In this document: one piece after another, positions 47,073 to 60,707 of the stretch | How positions within the stretch are numbered: the first letter of the stretch is position 1 | Layout of the letters: each line of letters opens with the position of its first letter | Assembly (NCBI GenBank): GCA_963765105.1 | Contig: CAVXUW010000002.1 | Location: 1,302,001 to 1,366,000, forward strand | DNA from: CALMEC01 sp963765105 | GTDB taxonomy: Bacteria > Actinomycetota > Thermoleophilia > Miltoncostaeales > Miltoncostaeaceae | Direction of reading: 5' to 3' | DNA: 64,000 nt | Position numbers and translations under genes: made by a program | Notes under the pieces: model-generated | Seen by the model: the letters and a program-made list of their open reading frames with translations, nothing else | Databases searched by the model: none | Told to the model about the DNA's origin: nothing

Positions 47073-47138
47073 GCCGTCGGCACAGCCGACGTCGGCCCGA
47101 CTGAGCCGTCGGCACAGCCGACGTCGGCCCGACCGAAG
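47044..47138. repeat. Three 32-nt direct repeats at the end of the CGNR gene
   Basis: GTCGGCACAGCCGACGTCGG recurs at 47044, 47076 and 47108, spaced exactly 32 nt. Each copy includes a GTCGGC-ACA-GCCGAC hairpin. The first copy encodes the last residues of the CGNR protein (RRHSRRRPD) and contains its stop. A tandem terminator duplication is the simplest idea. Confidence 0.85.
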
Positions 47139-47143
47139 GCCCC

Positions 47144-48841
47144 TCAGGACGCGGCGGCGACCGGTGCGGACTGGGCGAGGGCGCGCCGCCGCACCCAGGC
47201 GGGCAGCTCTTCGGGGCTCATCGGCTCGGCGAACAGATACCCCTGACCCACCCGGCACCCCATGGCCACGAGGGCCTCGACCACCGCCGGCTCACTGACG
47301 CCCTCGGCGACCACGGCGATGCCCAGCCGGGCCGCCAGGTCGACCATGGCGCGAACGATCGCCTCGTTCCGCTCGTCGACGTGCATCCGCGAGACGAACG
47401 ACTTGTCGATCTTCAGTCGGTCCGGCGACAGCCACGACAGGTAGGTCATCGAGGCGTACCCGGTGCCGAAGTCGTCGACGGCGAGTTGCACCCCCATCCG
47501 GCTGAGCCCGTCGAGCACCCCGAGCACGTTCTCGTGGCTGTCGATCACGCCGCTCTCGGTCAGCTCGAGGGTCAGCACCGACCCGTCCAGCCCGTGCCGG
47601 TCCAAAGCCGCGGCGACCGTCGCGGGCAGTGCCGGGTCGGCCAGGGTGCGGGCCACGAGGTTGACGGCGATGCCGATCGTCAACCCTTCGGCCCGCCAGG
47701 CGGCGCAGGCGGCCAACGCCTTGTCGAGCACCACCGCCGTCAGCTCGCCCACCAGACCGCAGCGCTCGGCCGCCAGCACGAAGCTCTCGGGGTCGACCGA
47801 GCCCAGCACCGGGTGGCGCCATCGCGCCAAGGCCTCGGCCGAGCAGACCTGCCCCGTCGTCAGGTCGACCAGCGGCTGCACCGCGATCCCCACCAGCCCG
47901 CGCGCCAGAGCCAGCCGCAGGTCGGCGGCCAGGGACGACGGGCTGGTCGCGGCGAGGTCACCGTCCGGCGTGTGGTACTGCAGCCCCCCGCCGTACTGCT
48001 TGGCCGACGACATCGCCAGGTCGGCGTGGCGCAGAACGGTGTGCAGCTCGCGCCCGTCCCGCGGCGCCAGCGCCACTCCCATCGAGCCCCGCATCCGCAC
48101 CTGCATGGTGGCCACAGCCACCGGTTCGTCGAGCGCCGACAGCAGCCGCCGGGCCACCGCTCCCGCCGACCCCTCGTCCTGACAGCCGGGCGCGAGGAAG
48201 GCGAACTCCGCCCCACCCAGACGCCCCACCAGGATTTCCGGACCGGCGACCACCTGCAGCCGCCGCCCGATCTCGGCGATCACCTCGTCGCCGGCCCGGT
48301 CGCCGAGCGCGACGTTCACACTGCGGAAGCCGTTGACACCCAGGATGCCCACGGCGCAACCGCCGCTCAGATCGGCCTCGGCGATCTCGGTGGCGACCCT
48401 GGCCCGGAAGGTGCTGCGGTTCGGCAGCCCGGTGAGCCGGTCGTGATGCCGCTCGAACTGCAGCTGCTGCGCCACCAACCGATGCCGCAGCATGGCCACG
48501 CTGTGGGCGATCGTCAGCTCGGCCAGGCGCCGCTGCAGCGCAGCGCCGGGACTCGCACCCGGGAGTGTCGGGGCACTGCGACGCACGACGATCTCGACGT
48601 CGTCGTCGTCGCTGCGGTGCACCTCGTGCACCGCGCGTGGCCCCAGCGCCCAGGTGCGGGGGCCCTCGTCACGCCGGCGGACAGTGATGGCGACGTCGCC
48701 GCCGCCGAAGGCCTCGGCCAGCTCCTTGAGGACTCGCGAGGCGGTGGCGGCGACCATGCCACCGTCGACCGCCCAGTGGACCGCCCGGTTGTGTCGCCGG
48801 CCCACAACCTGGGCCCCCACGGGGGGCCGCAGCGGTCGCAC
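47144..48841 (-). CDS. GGDEF-EAL protein with degenerate GGDEF
   Basis: 565 residues: an N-terminal region (about 1-125) that may be sensory, GGDEF-like domain (about 130-290) and EAL domain (about 305-555). The diguanylate cyclase motif reads GGAEF, lacking the usual D/E at position 3, so cyclase activity is probably lost. The EAL side keeps SAEALARW, VNLVARTL, ELTESG, VDDFGTGYAS, KIDKSF and VAEGV, so phosphodiesterase activity toward cyclic di-GMP is likely. No transmembrane segment is apparent. The start is uncertain; ATG at 48757 is an alternative to GTG at 48841. Confidence 0.88.
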   Translation of the reverse strand: MRPLRPPVGAQVVGRRHNRAVHWAVDGGMVAATASRVLKELAEAFGGGDVAITVRRRDEGPRTWALGPRAVHEVHRSDDDDVEIVVRRSAPTLPGASPGAALQRRLAELTIAHSVAMLRHRLVAQQLQFERHHDRLTGLPNRSTFRARVATEIAEADLSGGCAVGILGVNGFRSVNVALGDRAGDEVIAEIGRRLQVVAGPEILVGRLGGAEFAFLAPGCQDEGSAGAVARRLLSALDEPVAVATMQVRMRGSMGVALAPRDGRELHTVLRHADLAMSSAKQYGGGLQYHTPDGDLAATSPSSLAADLRLALARGLVGIAVQPLVDLTTGQVCSAEALARWRHPVLGSVDPESFVLAAERCGLVGELTAVVLDKALAACAAWRAEGLTIGIAVNLVARTLADPALPATVAAALDRHGLDGSVLTLELTESGVIDSHENVLGVLDGLSRMGVQLAVDDFGTGYASMTYLSWLSPDRLKIDKSFVSRMHVDERNEAIVRAMVDLAARLGIAVVAEGVSEPAVVEALVAMGCRVGQGYLFAEPMSPEELPAWVRRRALAQSAPVAAAS

Positions 48842-49240
48842 GGAACTGGCCAGGACTCCCCCTCACAAAGTCGGAACCTTCGGGGATGATCGTGCCTCGG
48901 TTCCGGACGGTGCGTGACATGTTTGGCACAGATTGCAACAGCACCTGCCGTTTCAGCACGAAAGAGTCACAGAAATGTCCACTCGTACTAGGTAGTCCTT
49001 CTCAGGCGATGCCCCTTCCGGGTGAGCAACGCTCGACCTGGAGGATCGCGACCGACCGCGTTCCTTCGTCCTGGCCCATGGTCTGTCACGTGCCGTCGAC
49101 TCCTGGAGGGGGGAGTCGAAGCACGTGACAGACCGGGCCCCTGGGACCTCCGGCTCGCTGCCGACCGACTGCCTGCTGCCACGATGGACCCCGAGCGGCG
49201 CACACCCCGCTCGTGTCGTCACAGGGAGCACCGAAGCCAC
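48842..49240. other. Intergenic region between divergent GGDEF-EAL and transporter
   Basis: About 400 nt with no gene I can support. It holds a large hairpin (49080-49134) and presumably two promoters. A short AT-richer stretch near 48,920-48,985 is the most promoter-like part. Confidence 0.5.
49080..49134. promoter_or_regulatory. Long stem-loop upstream of the transporter
   Basis: GGTCTGTCACGTGC at 49080 pairs perfectly with GCACGTGACAGACC ending at 49134. After a small mismatch the stem continues CGACTCC/GGAGTCG, leaving a G-rich loop. It is followed by GGGCCCC rather than a U-tract. About 105 nt upstream of the transporter GTG, so it may be an attenuator, a protein-binding palindrome or a mobile-element remnant. 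Confidence 0.65.
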
Positions 49241-50833
49241 GTGCACGCAGCCGTCGAATACCTTGCCACCCAACCCCTCGTCCTGCTCTTCCTGCTCCTG
49301 GCAGCCGGCTCCGCCATCGGCTCGGTCACGGTGGCCGACGTGCAGATCGGCCCGGCAGGCGTCCTGTTCGTCGCCATCGGACTCGCCTCGCTGGCCACCG
49401 CCGAAGGACTCAAGCTCGCCGTCCCCGAAGCCGTCGGCACCCTGGGGCTGGTGCTGTTCACCTACACGATCGGCATCATCTCGGGACCCACGTTCTTCGG
49501 GGCGCTGCGCAGCGGCTGGCGCACCATGTTCACGGTGACCGGCATCCTGGGCATCGCGGCCCTGGTCACCGGCCTGCTCGGCCATCAGCTCGGCCTGCCC
49601 TCCCCCACCGTGGCAGGCACCTTCGCCGGCGCCCTCACCAACACCCCTGCCCTGGCCGCCGCCACCGAACGGTCCGGGGACGCCGCCGCCACCACGGTCG
49701 GCTACTCGATCAGCTATCTGTGGGGCGTGGTCGGCATGCTGCTGGCCACCGCCTGGACACTGCGCCGCCGCAAGGACTCGGCCACGGGCCCGACGTCCCA
49801 GCTCACCAACCTGACCGTCCGGGTGGAGCGCACCGACCGGCCCCGACTCGAGGACGTCATGCTGCGCTACGGCCACGCCGTGGTGTTCTCACGGGTGCAG
49901 CACGGCGAGACGAACCCGATCCTCGTTGCGGCGGACGACGAGCGCCTCGAGGTCGACGACCTCGTGAGCGTGGTCGGCAAGCGCGACCTGGTCCACCGGG
50001 TGGCACGCGAGCTGGGGCACCCCTCCTCCCACGACCTGGTCGACAACCGCCACGACCTCGACTTCCGGCGGATCACGCTGTCGCAGCGCTCACTGGCGGG
50101 GCGCACCGTCGGCGAGATCGACCTGCCGGGCAGGTTCGGCGCCGCCGTCACCCGGGTGCGTCGGGGGGACGTCGACATGGTCGCCACCGACGACCTGGTG
50201 CTGCAGCCGGGCGACCGGTTGCGGGTGATCGTGGCCGCCGCGCGCATGAAGGAGGTCTCGCGCTACCTGGGCGACTCCGAGCGCGGACTGTCCGACATCA
50301 ACCCGATCGGGTTCGCCGTCGGCATGACCGTCGGCGTGCTGCTCGGGCTCATCCATTTTCCGCTGCCCGGTGGCGGTTTCGAGATCGGCGCCGCCGGTGG
50401 CACCTTGATCATGGGTTTGGTCTTCGGCCGGGTCGGCCGGCTGGGGCCACTGGTCACCACCCTGGCCCACCCGGCGGCGTCGGCCCTGTCGAACTTCGGC
50501 ATGCTGGCCTTCCTGGCCTACGCCGGGACCCGCGCCGGCGGGTCCTTCAGCGCTGCCGTGACCTCGAGCCTGGGCTGGCGGATCGCCCTGCTGGGCCTGG
50601 TCGTGACCAGCATGGTCGCACTGGCGGTGCTGTTCCTGATGCGGGCACTGCACGCCTCCGGTCCCGAGCGCAAGGCCGGGGTCCTGGCGGGCAGCCAGAC
50701 CCAACCGGCGGTCCTGGCCTTCGCCAACGAGCGCACCGGCTTCGACAACCGGGTCGCCCTCGGGTACGCCCTGGTCTATCCCGCAGCCATGATCGACAAG
50801 ATCCTGCTGGCCCAGGTGCTCGCCGGGCACTGA
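49241..50833 (+). CDS. AspT/YidE-type transporter with two RCK_C domains
   Basis: 530 residues. N-terminal TM block with the duplicated AAE family signature (AGTFAGALTNTPALAAATER; later GRVGRLGPLVTTLAHPA), central cytoplasmic region with two TrkA-C (RCK_C) domains (ILVAADDERLEVDDLVSVVG and VDMVATDDLVLQPGDRLRVI), and a C-terminal TM block ending ANERTGFDNRVALGYALVYP. The family exchanges anionic amino acids or dicarboxylates; the ligand is unknown. GTG at 49241 reads VHAAVEYLATQPLV; the frame is open further upstream through the hairpin region, so I chose the start that places a hydrophobic helix next. Confidence 0.85.
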   Translation: MHAAVEYLATQPLVLLFLLLAAGSAIGSVTVADVQIGPAGVLFVAIGLASLATAEGLKLAVPEAVGTLGLVLFTYTIGIISGPTFFGALRSGWRTMFTVTGILGIAALVTGLLGHQLGLPSPTVAGTFAGALTNTPALAAATERSGDAAATTVGYSISYLWGVVGMLLATAWTLRRRKDSATGPTSQLTNLTVRVERTDRPRLEDVMLRYGHAVVFSRVQHGETNPILVAADDERLEVDDLVSVVGKRDLVHRVARELGHPSSHDLVDNRHDLDFRRITLSQRSLAGRTVGEIDLPGRFGAAVTRVRRGDVDMVATDDLVLQPGDRLRVIVAAARMKEVSRYLGDSERGLSDINPIGFAVGMTVGVLLGLIHFPLPGGGFEIGAAGGTLIMGLVFGRVGRLGPLVTTLAHPAASALSNFGMLAFLAYAGTRAGGSFSAAVTSSLGWRIALLGLVVTSMVALAVLFLMRALHASGPERKAGVLAGSQTQPAVLAFANERTGFDNRVALGYALVYPAAMIDKILLAQVLAGH

Positions 50834-50894
50834 GCCCGGACGAGCACCCGGTCACAGGCGGGCCTCGGCGGCCTCAGCCCCGACTCGTGCCACC

Positions 50895-50905
50895 GGGGTG
50901 TGTCA
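50895..50905 (+). repeat. 11-bp direct repeat flanking the transposase (left copy)
   Basis: GGGGTGTGTCA here and again at 52530-52540. The left copy includes the transposase stop codon (TCA on the plus strand). The repeats are direct, not inverted, so they do not look like normal terminal inverted repeats. Confidence 0.6.
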
Positions 50906-52507
50906 GCCCGGGTCGATGCCGAGGGCGTGAAGGATGTGTTCGGCCTGCGGGGTGAGCGGGTCGTGGGCGATGTGGTCGTGGCCGGCGATGCGGACGCTGA
51001 TCTGCTGCAGAGGTCGGAGTGTGTGGACGATCTTGCGGATGCTCAGCCCGGTGGCCTCTTGAAGGTGACGCGCGACGGCCAGGGCCACGAACACGATGGT
51101 CAGGTGAGCCTCGATCGCGTCTCGGGTGTGGTGGAACATCGGCCGCGCACGTAGGTCGGTCTTGGACATCCGGAAGGACTGCTCGACGCGCCAGAGGTCG
51201 TGGTAGCTCTCGATGACCTCGCCTGCACCCATGCCGGTGCTCGGGATGTTCGCGACGTAGCCCTTCAGTCCGACCAGGCGGCGCGCGCGGGCCAGGGCCT
51301 TCTCGTCCAGGCTGGTGGCGCCGTTGCTGGTCTTGACGAACCTCGGCGTCCTGGTGGCCTTCTCGCCGTCCACGACCGCGCGGGCCCTGTTCTCCTGCAG
51401 GGTGAGGGTCTTGCCGTCGCGGACCGCGCGTTTGGTCGAGTACGCCCAGACCGCGCGCCAGGACCGCGGGTGCGTCACCGGGTCCCAGACCGGTTCGGCC
51501 TTCACCTTCGGGTCACTGGCCCCGGTGGTGCTGCCGCGTTGGTCGCGTGGGGTGATGGTGTCGATGATCTGCCCGTCGGTGAACACCTCGCCGTGCCAAC
51601 GGAAGTGGGCCTCCAAGTCCTTGGGTGCCTTGGTCACTCGCGACCCGACGATGAACCGCAACCCGGCCTCGTCGAGCTCCCTCAGGTTGCCCGCGGACAG
51701 CATCCCGGCGTCGGCGACCACGACCATGTCGGCCAGGCCATGGCGTTCCTGGAACTGCTTCACGACCGGCAGGATCGTCAACGTCTCGGCGCGGTCGCCT
51801 TCGAAGCAGCCGATCTCCAGGGGGAAGCCGCGACGGTCGACCAGAAGCCCGACCACGATCTGCGGATCGACACGGCGTTCCTTGGAGTAGCCGACCTTGC
51901 GCAGCCCGGCCCGGCCGCCGGTGTCGGGGTCTTCGTTCTCCGCTTCGAAGTAGAGCGTGGTGACGTCGTAGAGGCACAAGCTCACGTCCCCGGCCGTGAC
52001 GGCGTACGCGAAGCAGGCCTGCGCGAGTCGTCCTCGGTAGTCGCGGTCCTGGGCGCGACGCAGGGACCTGAACATCGTGCGCAGCGAGGCGTGGGCGATC
52101 CCGAGGTCGTCCAGGACCCGCAGCGAGTCGGCCTTGCTGGTCGGCTCCACGATCCGAGCCAGCACCAGCTGCGCGAAAGCCTCGTCGCCGACAACGTCGA
52201 AGCCCAGCCGGTCATAGCCGGCCCGCAACACCTGCCACAACAAGGCGTTCGACTTGCCCGTGATCACCGCGGCGCCGCCCCGACCATCAACCCGACCGGC
52301 AGCACCAGGGCCGCTGACGCTCCTCAGCGGCAACTCACCCTGGCCGGGGTAGAGCCTGCTGTGCGCCGTCGCCATCAGCGCGGCCAGCTCCGCATCGTCA
52401 TGGGCGGTGCCGACGTGCTCGAGCACGACGTCCCGGCCTCCACGGCGCTCCGCGATCTGAACCTTCGTCGTCCCCGCCCGCCCCGCAGCCTTCCGCACGA
52501 ACACCAC
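50903..52507 (-). mobile_element. IS1634-like (IS4-superfamily) DDE transposase
   Basis: Intact 534-residue transposase. It has LYDVTTLYFEAENED (first D), GFPLEIGCFEGDRAETLTI, VVVADAGMLSAGNLREL (second D) and YHDLWRVEQSFRMSKTDLRARPMFH (third acidic residue in the Y(2)R(3)E(6)K-type YhdlWrvEqsFRmsK motif). The family, IS1634/IS1549, is widespread in Actinomycetota. Flanking DNA lacks a clear inverted repeat, so I give only the gene extent. It sits between the transporter and clpB. Confidence 0.88.
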
Positions 52508-52618
52508 GCTGGCACCGTAGCCCGCGGGCGGGGTGTGTCAATCAGCCAACCCTCAGGCCGCTGACCAGCGCAAACGCGCGTCGGAAGCCCGAATCCCCGT
52601 CAGGTGGCACGAGTCGGG

Positions 52619-55271
<2,653 letters not shown>

Positions 55272-55323
55272 GGTGATGAGTGTCCTCCTGCGTGAGCCGC
55301 TGACATCTCCGTGCAACACCCTC

Positions 55324-55350
55324 AGAGTTGAGTCTGTTCCGCTCAACTCT
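55324..55350. promoter_or_regulatory. HAIR box (HspR operator) upstream of clpB
   Basis: GTTGAGT-N7-GCTCAAC at 55327-55347, extended to AGAGTTGAGT/GCTCAACTCT. Compare the HAIR consensus CTTGAGT-N7-ACTCAAG from Streptomyces and mycobacteria. It lies 50 nt upstream of the clpB ATG. Confidence 0.88.
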
Positions 55351-55482
55351 GTGACGAAAGTCGATGGCTGCATGCAAGGTCACCGTGGCCGACGTCGTCC
55401 CCTGCACGCAGGTGCACCACGCCGAGGTGTGCTTCAGTAGTCGCCGGGGAGGACCCGGCCCCAGGCTGCGCGGGACCGGGTC

Positions 55483-55875
55483 TCAGCGCATCACGGGACG
55501 GCGGATCCGCGCAGGCCGAGCCGGGCGCGGCGCCAACACCCATTCGGGCCCTGCCGCGAGGCGGCGCACCCGCAACCGCTCGTCAGGACGCGGCGGCCAG
55601 TCGTGCAGGGGCAGGATCGCGGCGCGGTGACCGACCCGGTAGGCCACCACCCACTGCCAGAGCGGCACGAAGGCCAGCAACAGCCAGTCCCGGCGACGGT
55701 AGGAGACCAGTCGCAGCAGAGGCACGAAGATCAGGCTCACCAGGGCGTTCGCGACCAGTCGCCAGAGGCCGAACCGGTCCAGATGGCTCGCCGCGACCCA
55801 CTCGTCGGGGGTCAGCAGCTGGGGCGCGAGCAGCAGCGCGACCGCTGCCGCACCCCCGAGTACCCGCCGTCTCAC
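55483..55875 (-). CDS. Small membrane protein of unknown function
   Basis: 130 residues, intact: an N-terminal hydrophobic helix (AAAVALLLAPQLL), two more hydrophobic segments (VANALVSLIFVPLLRLV, WLLLAFVPLWQWVVAY), and a basic proline/arginine-rich C-terminus. No family recognised. GTG or ATG near 55,875. It is on the same strand between hspR and clpB and could be the last gene of the dnaK-hspR operon, but nothing ties it to heat shock. Confidence 0.6.
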   Translation of the reverse strand: MRRRVLGGAAAVALLLAPQLLTPDEWVAASHLDRFGLWRLVANALVSLIFVPLLRLVSYRRRDWLLLAFVPLWQWVVAYRVGHRAAILPLHDWPPRPDERLRVRRLAAGPEWVLAPRPARPARIRRPVMR

Positions 55876-55922
55876 GTCGTGAGCCTAGGTCATTCAGGAC
55901 CGCACCGAGTGCGGTCGGTCAT

Positions 55923-56365
55923 TCAGGACCGTGAGGAGTGCGGGCGCCAGACGACCAGGGCCGTCGAGGACGACGCCAGCCGCTGCGGGCGACGCCCGGG
56001 GGCCACCGCCACGATGTCGCCACTCGTCGCGGCGGCGAAGACCCGGGACCCGCCGATCCGGGCCCGCAGCTGGTCGAGCTCGTCGGTCAGCTCGGCCAAC
56101 CGTGCCCGCAAGGCGTCGTTGGCGACCTCGAGCTCCAGGATCCGCTTGATGCCGGCCAGGCTGACGCCCTCCTCCTGGGACAGCCGCTGCACCTCGCGCA
56201 GCCGAGCGACGTCGCGGGCGCAGTAGCGCCGGCCTCGGCCGGCGCGTCCGGCCGGGGCTGACCAGCCCGAGCCGGTCGTACTGGCGCAGCGTCTGCGGGT
56301 GCATGCCGGCGAGCTCGGCGGCGACCGAGATCACGAAGACCGGGGTGTTCGTCGTCAGCCGAACA
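55923..56365 (-). CDS. hspR: MerR-family heat-shock repressor HspR, frameshifted
   Basis: Represses dnaK and clpB operons by binding HAIR. FVISVAAELAGMHPQTLRQYDRLGLVSPGRT is the MerR-type helix-turn-helix of HspR; after a frame change near 56,235 it continues VQRLSQEEGVSLAGIKRILELEV and a leucine-rich helix NDALRARLAELTDELDQL. C-terminal tail about 40 residues. The start lies close to the dnaJ stop codon. It is the fourth gene of dnaK-grpE-dnaJ-hspR, the standard actinobacterial order. Confidence 0.9.
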
Positions 56366-57433
56366 TCGCCGGCGCCATCCTGGCCTTGCCGGGCGAGCAG
56401 CTCGGGCAGGCCGCGCGTCGCTGGTCGGCCCCGGTCGCCTCCGCGAAGGCCTCGACCGCCTCGCGCGCCGCGTCGTCGAGCCGCTGCGGCACGACGATCT
56501 GCACCGTGACCAGCAGGTCGCCGGTCCGGGCCTTGGTGACCGCGCCGCGGCCCTTGACCCGCAGCACCCGGCCCGACGGCGTGCCGGCGGGAGACCTTGA
56601 GCTTGACGGTGCCGCCGTCGAGCGTGGGCACGTCGATCGTCGCCCCGAGAGCCGCCTCGGCGAAGGTGACGGGCACGGTCACGCGTGAGGTCGGCGCCGT
56701 CGAGGCTGAACACCGGGTGCGGCGTCACGTGCACCGTGACCACCAGGTCGCCCGGCTGCCGCCCTGCGTCGCCGGGCCGGCCCTTGCCGCGCAGCCGGAC
56801 CTTCTGGCCGTCGCGCACCCCGGCCGGGATCCGTGCCGTGATGGTGCGCAGCCCGTTGCGCGGGTCGTCGACCCGCAGCGAGAGCTGGCGCCCCTCGACC
56901 GCCTGCCGGAAGGTGAGGGTCGGCCTCGGCCGCCAGGTCGGCGCCGCGCTGCGGCCCGCGGGTGGGCCGGAACCCGGCCGGTCCCCGGCCGGTCGCCCGG
57001 CGCCGCCGCCGAACAGGCCGCCCAGCAGGTCCTCGAGATCGACCTGGCCGGAACCGCGGCCCCGGGGTGGTGTAGCGGACGTTGCCCGGACCCGGCGCCC
57101 GCGCCCGGCGCCACCGCCGAACAGCCCGCCGAACAGGTCCTCGAACCCGCCCGCCGCGCCACCGGGGCCGCCGGCGGTGAACCGGGCGCCCGCCGCGGCT
57201 CATCGCACGGATGGCGTCGTACTGCTGGCGCTGCTCGGGGTCGGACAGCACCGCGTAGGCCTCACCGATCTCCTTGAACCGCCGCTCCGGCGGCGGCGTC
57301 TCCCGGGTTGGCGTCGGGGTGGTGCTGTGCGCGCGAGCTTGCGGTAGGCCTTCTTGATCGCCTCGGCCGTCGGCGTCACTGGGACGCCGAGCACGGCGTA
57401 GAAGTCCTTCTCGAACCAGTCCTGGCCGGCCAT
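56355..57433 (-). CDS. dnaJ: Co-chaperone DnaJ, frameshifted
   Basis: ATG at 57433: MAGQDWFEKDFYAVLGVPVTPTAEAIKKAYRKLAR (J domain). The G/F-rich stretch and substrate-binding domains follow in other frames (GVRDGQKVRLRGKGRPG; VTVHVTPHPVFSLDGADL; VPVTFAEAALGATIDVPTLDGG). I see no four-fold CxxCxGxG zinc repeat, so this is a zinc-finger-less (CbpA/DnaJ1-like) form. Actinobacteria often pair this short form with dnaK-grpE-hspR. End MFG before TGA at 56355. Confidence 0.88.
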
Positions 57434-57513
57434 CACGTCCCTCCTCGTCGACGCGGAGTCGTGACCATCATCTCGTCGACCTGGTCGACCCCGTCGACCC
57501 CTCGCCGCGACCC

Positions 57514-58192
57514 TCACTCCGGGTCGGCGACGGCGACCCGCGCGGCCGCGCGAGGACCCGGTCCCCGATCCGGTAGCCGGGCTGCAGGACCTGCACGACC
57601 GTGGTCGTCGCTGGTGCCCTCGGCCAGCTCGGCCTGGGTGTGCATCAGCGCCTCGTGCACGGTCGGGTCGAACGTCCTCGCCGGGCTCGCCGTACCGCTC
57701 CAGCCCGAACTTGGCTCAGGACCGCCTCGAGCTTGTCGGCGATCGGAGCGAACGGGCCGCCCTCCAGGTCGCCGTGCTGGCGGGCGCAGCGTGGATGTCG
57801 TCCAGCACCGGGAGCAGCGCCTCGAGCACGCCGGCCACCGCCGTGTCGCGGGCGACCTCGCGGTCCCGCTCGACCCGGCGCTGGTAGTTGACGTACTCGG
57901 CCTGCAGCCGCTGCAGGTCGGCGCAGCCGCTCGGCCGCCAGGCTGGACGCTCGGGGTCGGCCTGCGCCGCCGGCGTGCCCGCCGCACGCGTCCGCCGTCC
58001 CGCCGGCACCGCGTCAGCGCCCGGTGAGCGGGTCGCGACCGTCGGCCTGGTCGACGGCAGGCTCCGCGGCCGCGTAGGCCTGCCGCACCTTGCCGGTCTC
58101 GGGGTCGATCCGCCGCCGGTCGTGGACCGACCGGCGCCGGTGGCCGTCGGGCCGCTCCGCCGTCCGGCGGCCGTTCGTCGTCGTCTGGTCAC
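57514..58192 (-). CDS. grpE: Nucleotide exchange factor GrpE, frameshifted
   Basis: Releases ADP from DnaK. Core: LQRLQAEYVNYQRRVERDREVA, GVLEALLPVLDDIHA (GrpE signature) and, in another frame, LSQVRAGA. C-terminus reaches PGYRIGDRVLR-like sequence just before the TGA at 57514. The GTG at 58192 overlaps the end of dnaK. N-terminus is arginine-rich and contains RIDPETGKVR. Several indels. Confidence 0.88.
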
Positions 58193-58193
58193 T

Positions 58194-60082
<1,889 letters not shown>

Positions 60083-60164
60083 GACTGGGTTCCCTTCAGT
60101 GTGGGGTGCTTCGGTCCTCACCTTCGGCAGGTTCGACGGTGTTGTCAAACCGAGACTGACGAAA

Positions 60165-60185
60165 GTTGAGTCTGATTCACTCAAC
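60165..60185. promoter_or_regulatory. HAIR box (HspR operator) upstream of dnaK
   Basis: GTTGAGT-N7-ACTCAAC, a perfect 7-bp inverted repeat with the characteristic 7-nt gap. It lies about 80 nt upstream of the dnaK start, consistent with HspR autoregulating the dnaK-grpE-dnaJ-hspR operon. Confidence 0.9.
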
Positions 60186-60313
60186 TAACGCAGCGGCCCG
60201 CCTGTTCCCGGCGGGCCGACGGCCTCGCCGCAGCGGGTGAGCATGCTGACTCCCACCGGCCCGCCACAGTCGATCTGCAGCGAACTCCCAGAGATCGGCT
60301 GCACAGTGAGGCC

Positions 60314-60589
60314 ATGCAGCAGGACGAAGCCCAGCGGATCGCCGATGCCCTCCTCGCCCGGGGCGTGATCGCCAAGGTCGCCCGGCCCGGTGTGTACCGG
60401 TTCGGCATCCGGGTGCCGCTGGGGGACGGCCGCGAGGCGCTCTGGGACGTCGACGGCGCCGCCGGACTCGAGGCGCAGGTCATGCGCAACGGCATGCTCG
60501 TCGGCTTCGTGCCCACCATCCCCGGCTCCGAGCGCTTCACCGAGGCGCAGGCCGTCGAGGCCATCGCCACCACCGACTACGGACCCTGA
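60314..60589 (+). CDS. Conserved small protein of unknown function
   Basis: 91 residues, intact: MQQDEAQRIADALLARGVIAKVAR, then PGVYRFGIRVPLGDGREALWDVDG and GSERFTEAQAVEAIATTDY. An alpha-beta pattern with a C-terminal helix, no signal peptide. I do not recognise the family. It is divergent from dnaK. Confidence 0.65.
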   Translation: MQQDEAQRIADALLARGVIAKVARPGVYRFGIRVPLGDGREALWDVDGAAGLEAQVMRNGMLVGFVPTIPGSERFTEAQAVEAIATTDYGP

Positions 60590-60614
60590 CGCGGCCCGGG
60601 TCACGCCTCGCGCT

Positions 60615-60632
60615 TATACCCCGCTGGGTATA
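60615..60632. promoter_or_regulatory. CsoR/CstR-type palindromic operator
   Basis: TATACCC-CGCT-GGGTATA is a perfect 7-bp inverted repeat. Operators of the CsoR family (copper-sensing CsoR and the persulfide sensor CstR) share an ATACCC...GGGTAT core. Its position 76 nt before a sulfide:quinone reductase-like gene fits CstR-like control. Confidence 0.7.
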
Positions 60633-60707
60633 CAGTCAGGTGGCGGCGCCCTTGGCGCCTGCCTGCATCCGCACGAAGGCGTCGGGTGCTGATCCGAGGA
60701 GTTGACA

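Noticed and set aside
47381..48889. A 502-codon plus-strand ORF opposite the GGDEF-EAL gene
   Set aside because: Histidine-, glutamine- and arginine-rich antisense translation typical of high-GC shadow frames.
49213..50955. A 580-codon ORF in another frame of the AspT-like transporter
   Set aside because: Arginine/proline/glycine-rich shadow translation; the transporter frame has clear TM segments and RCK_C motifs.
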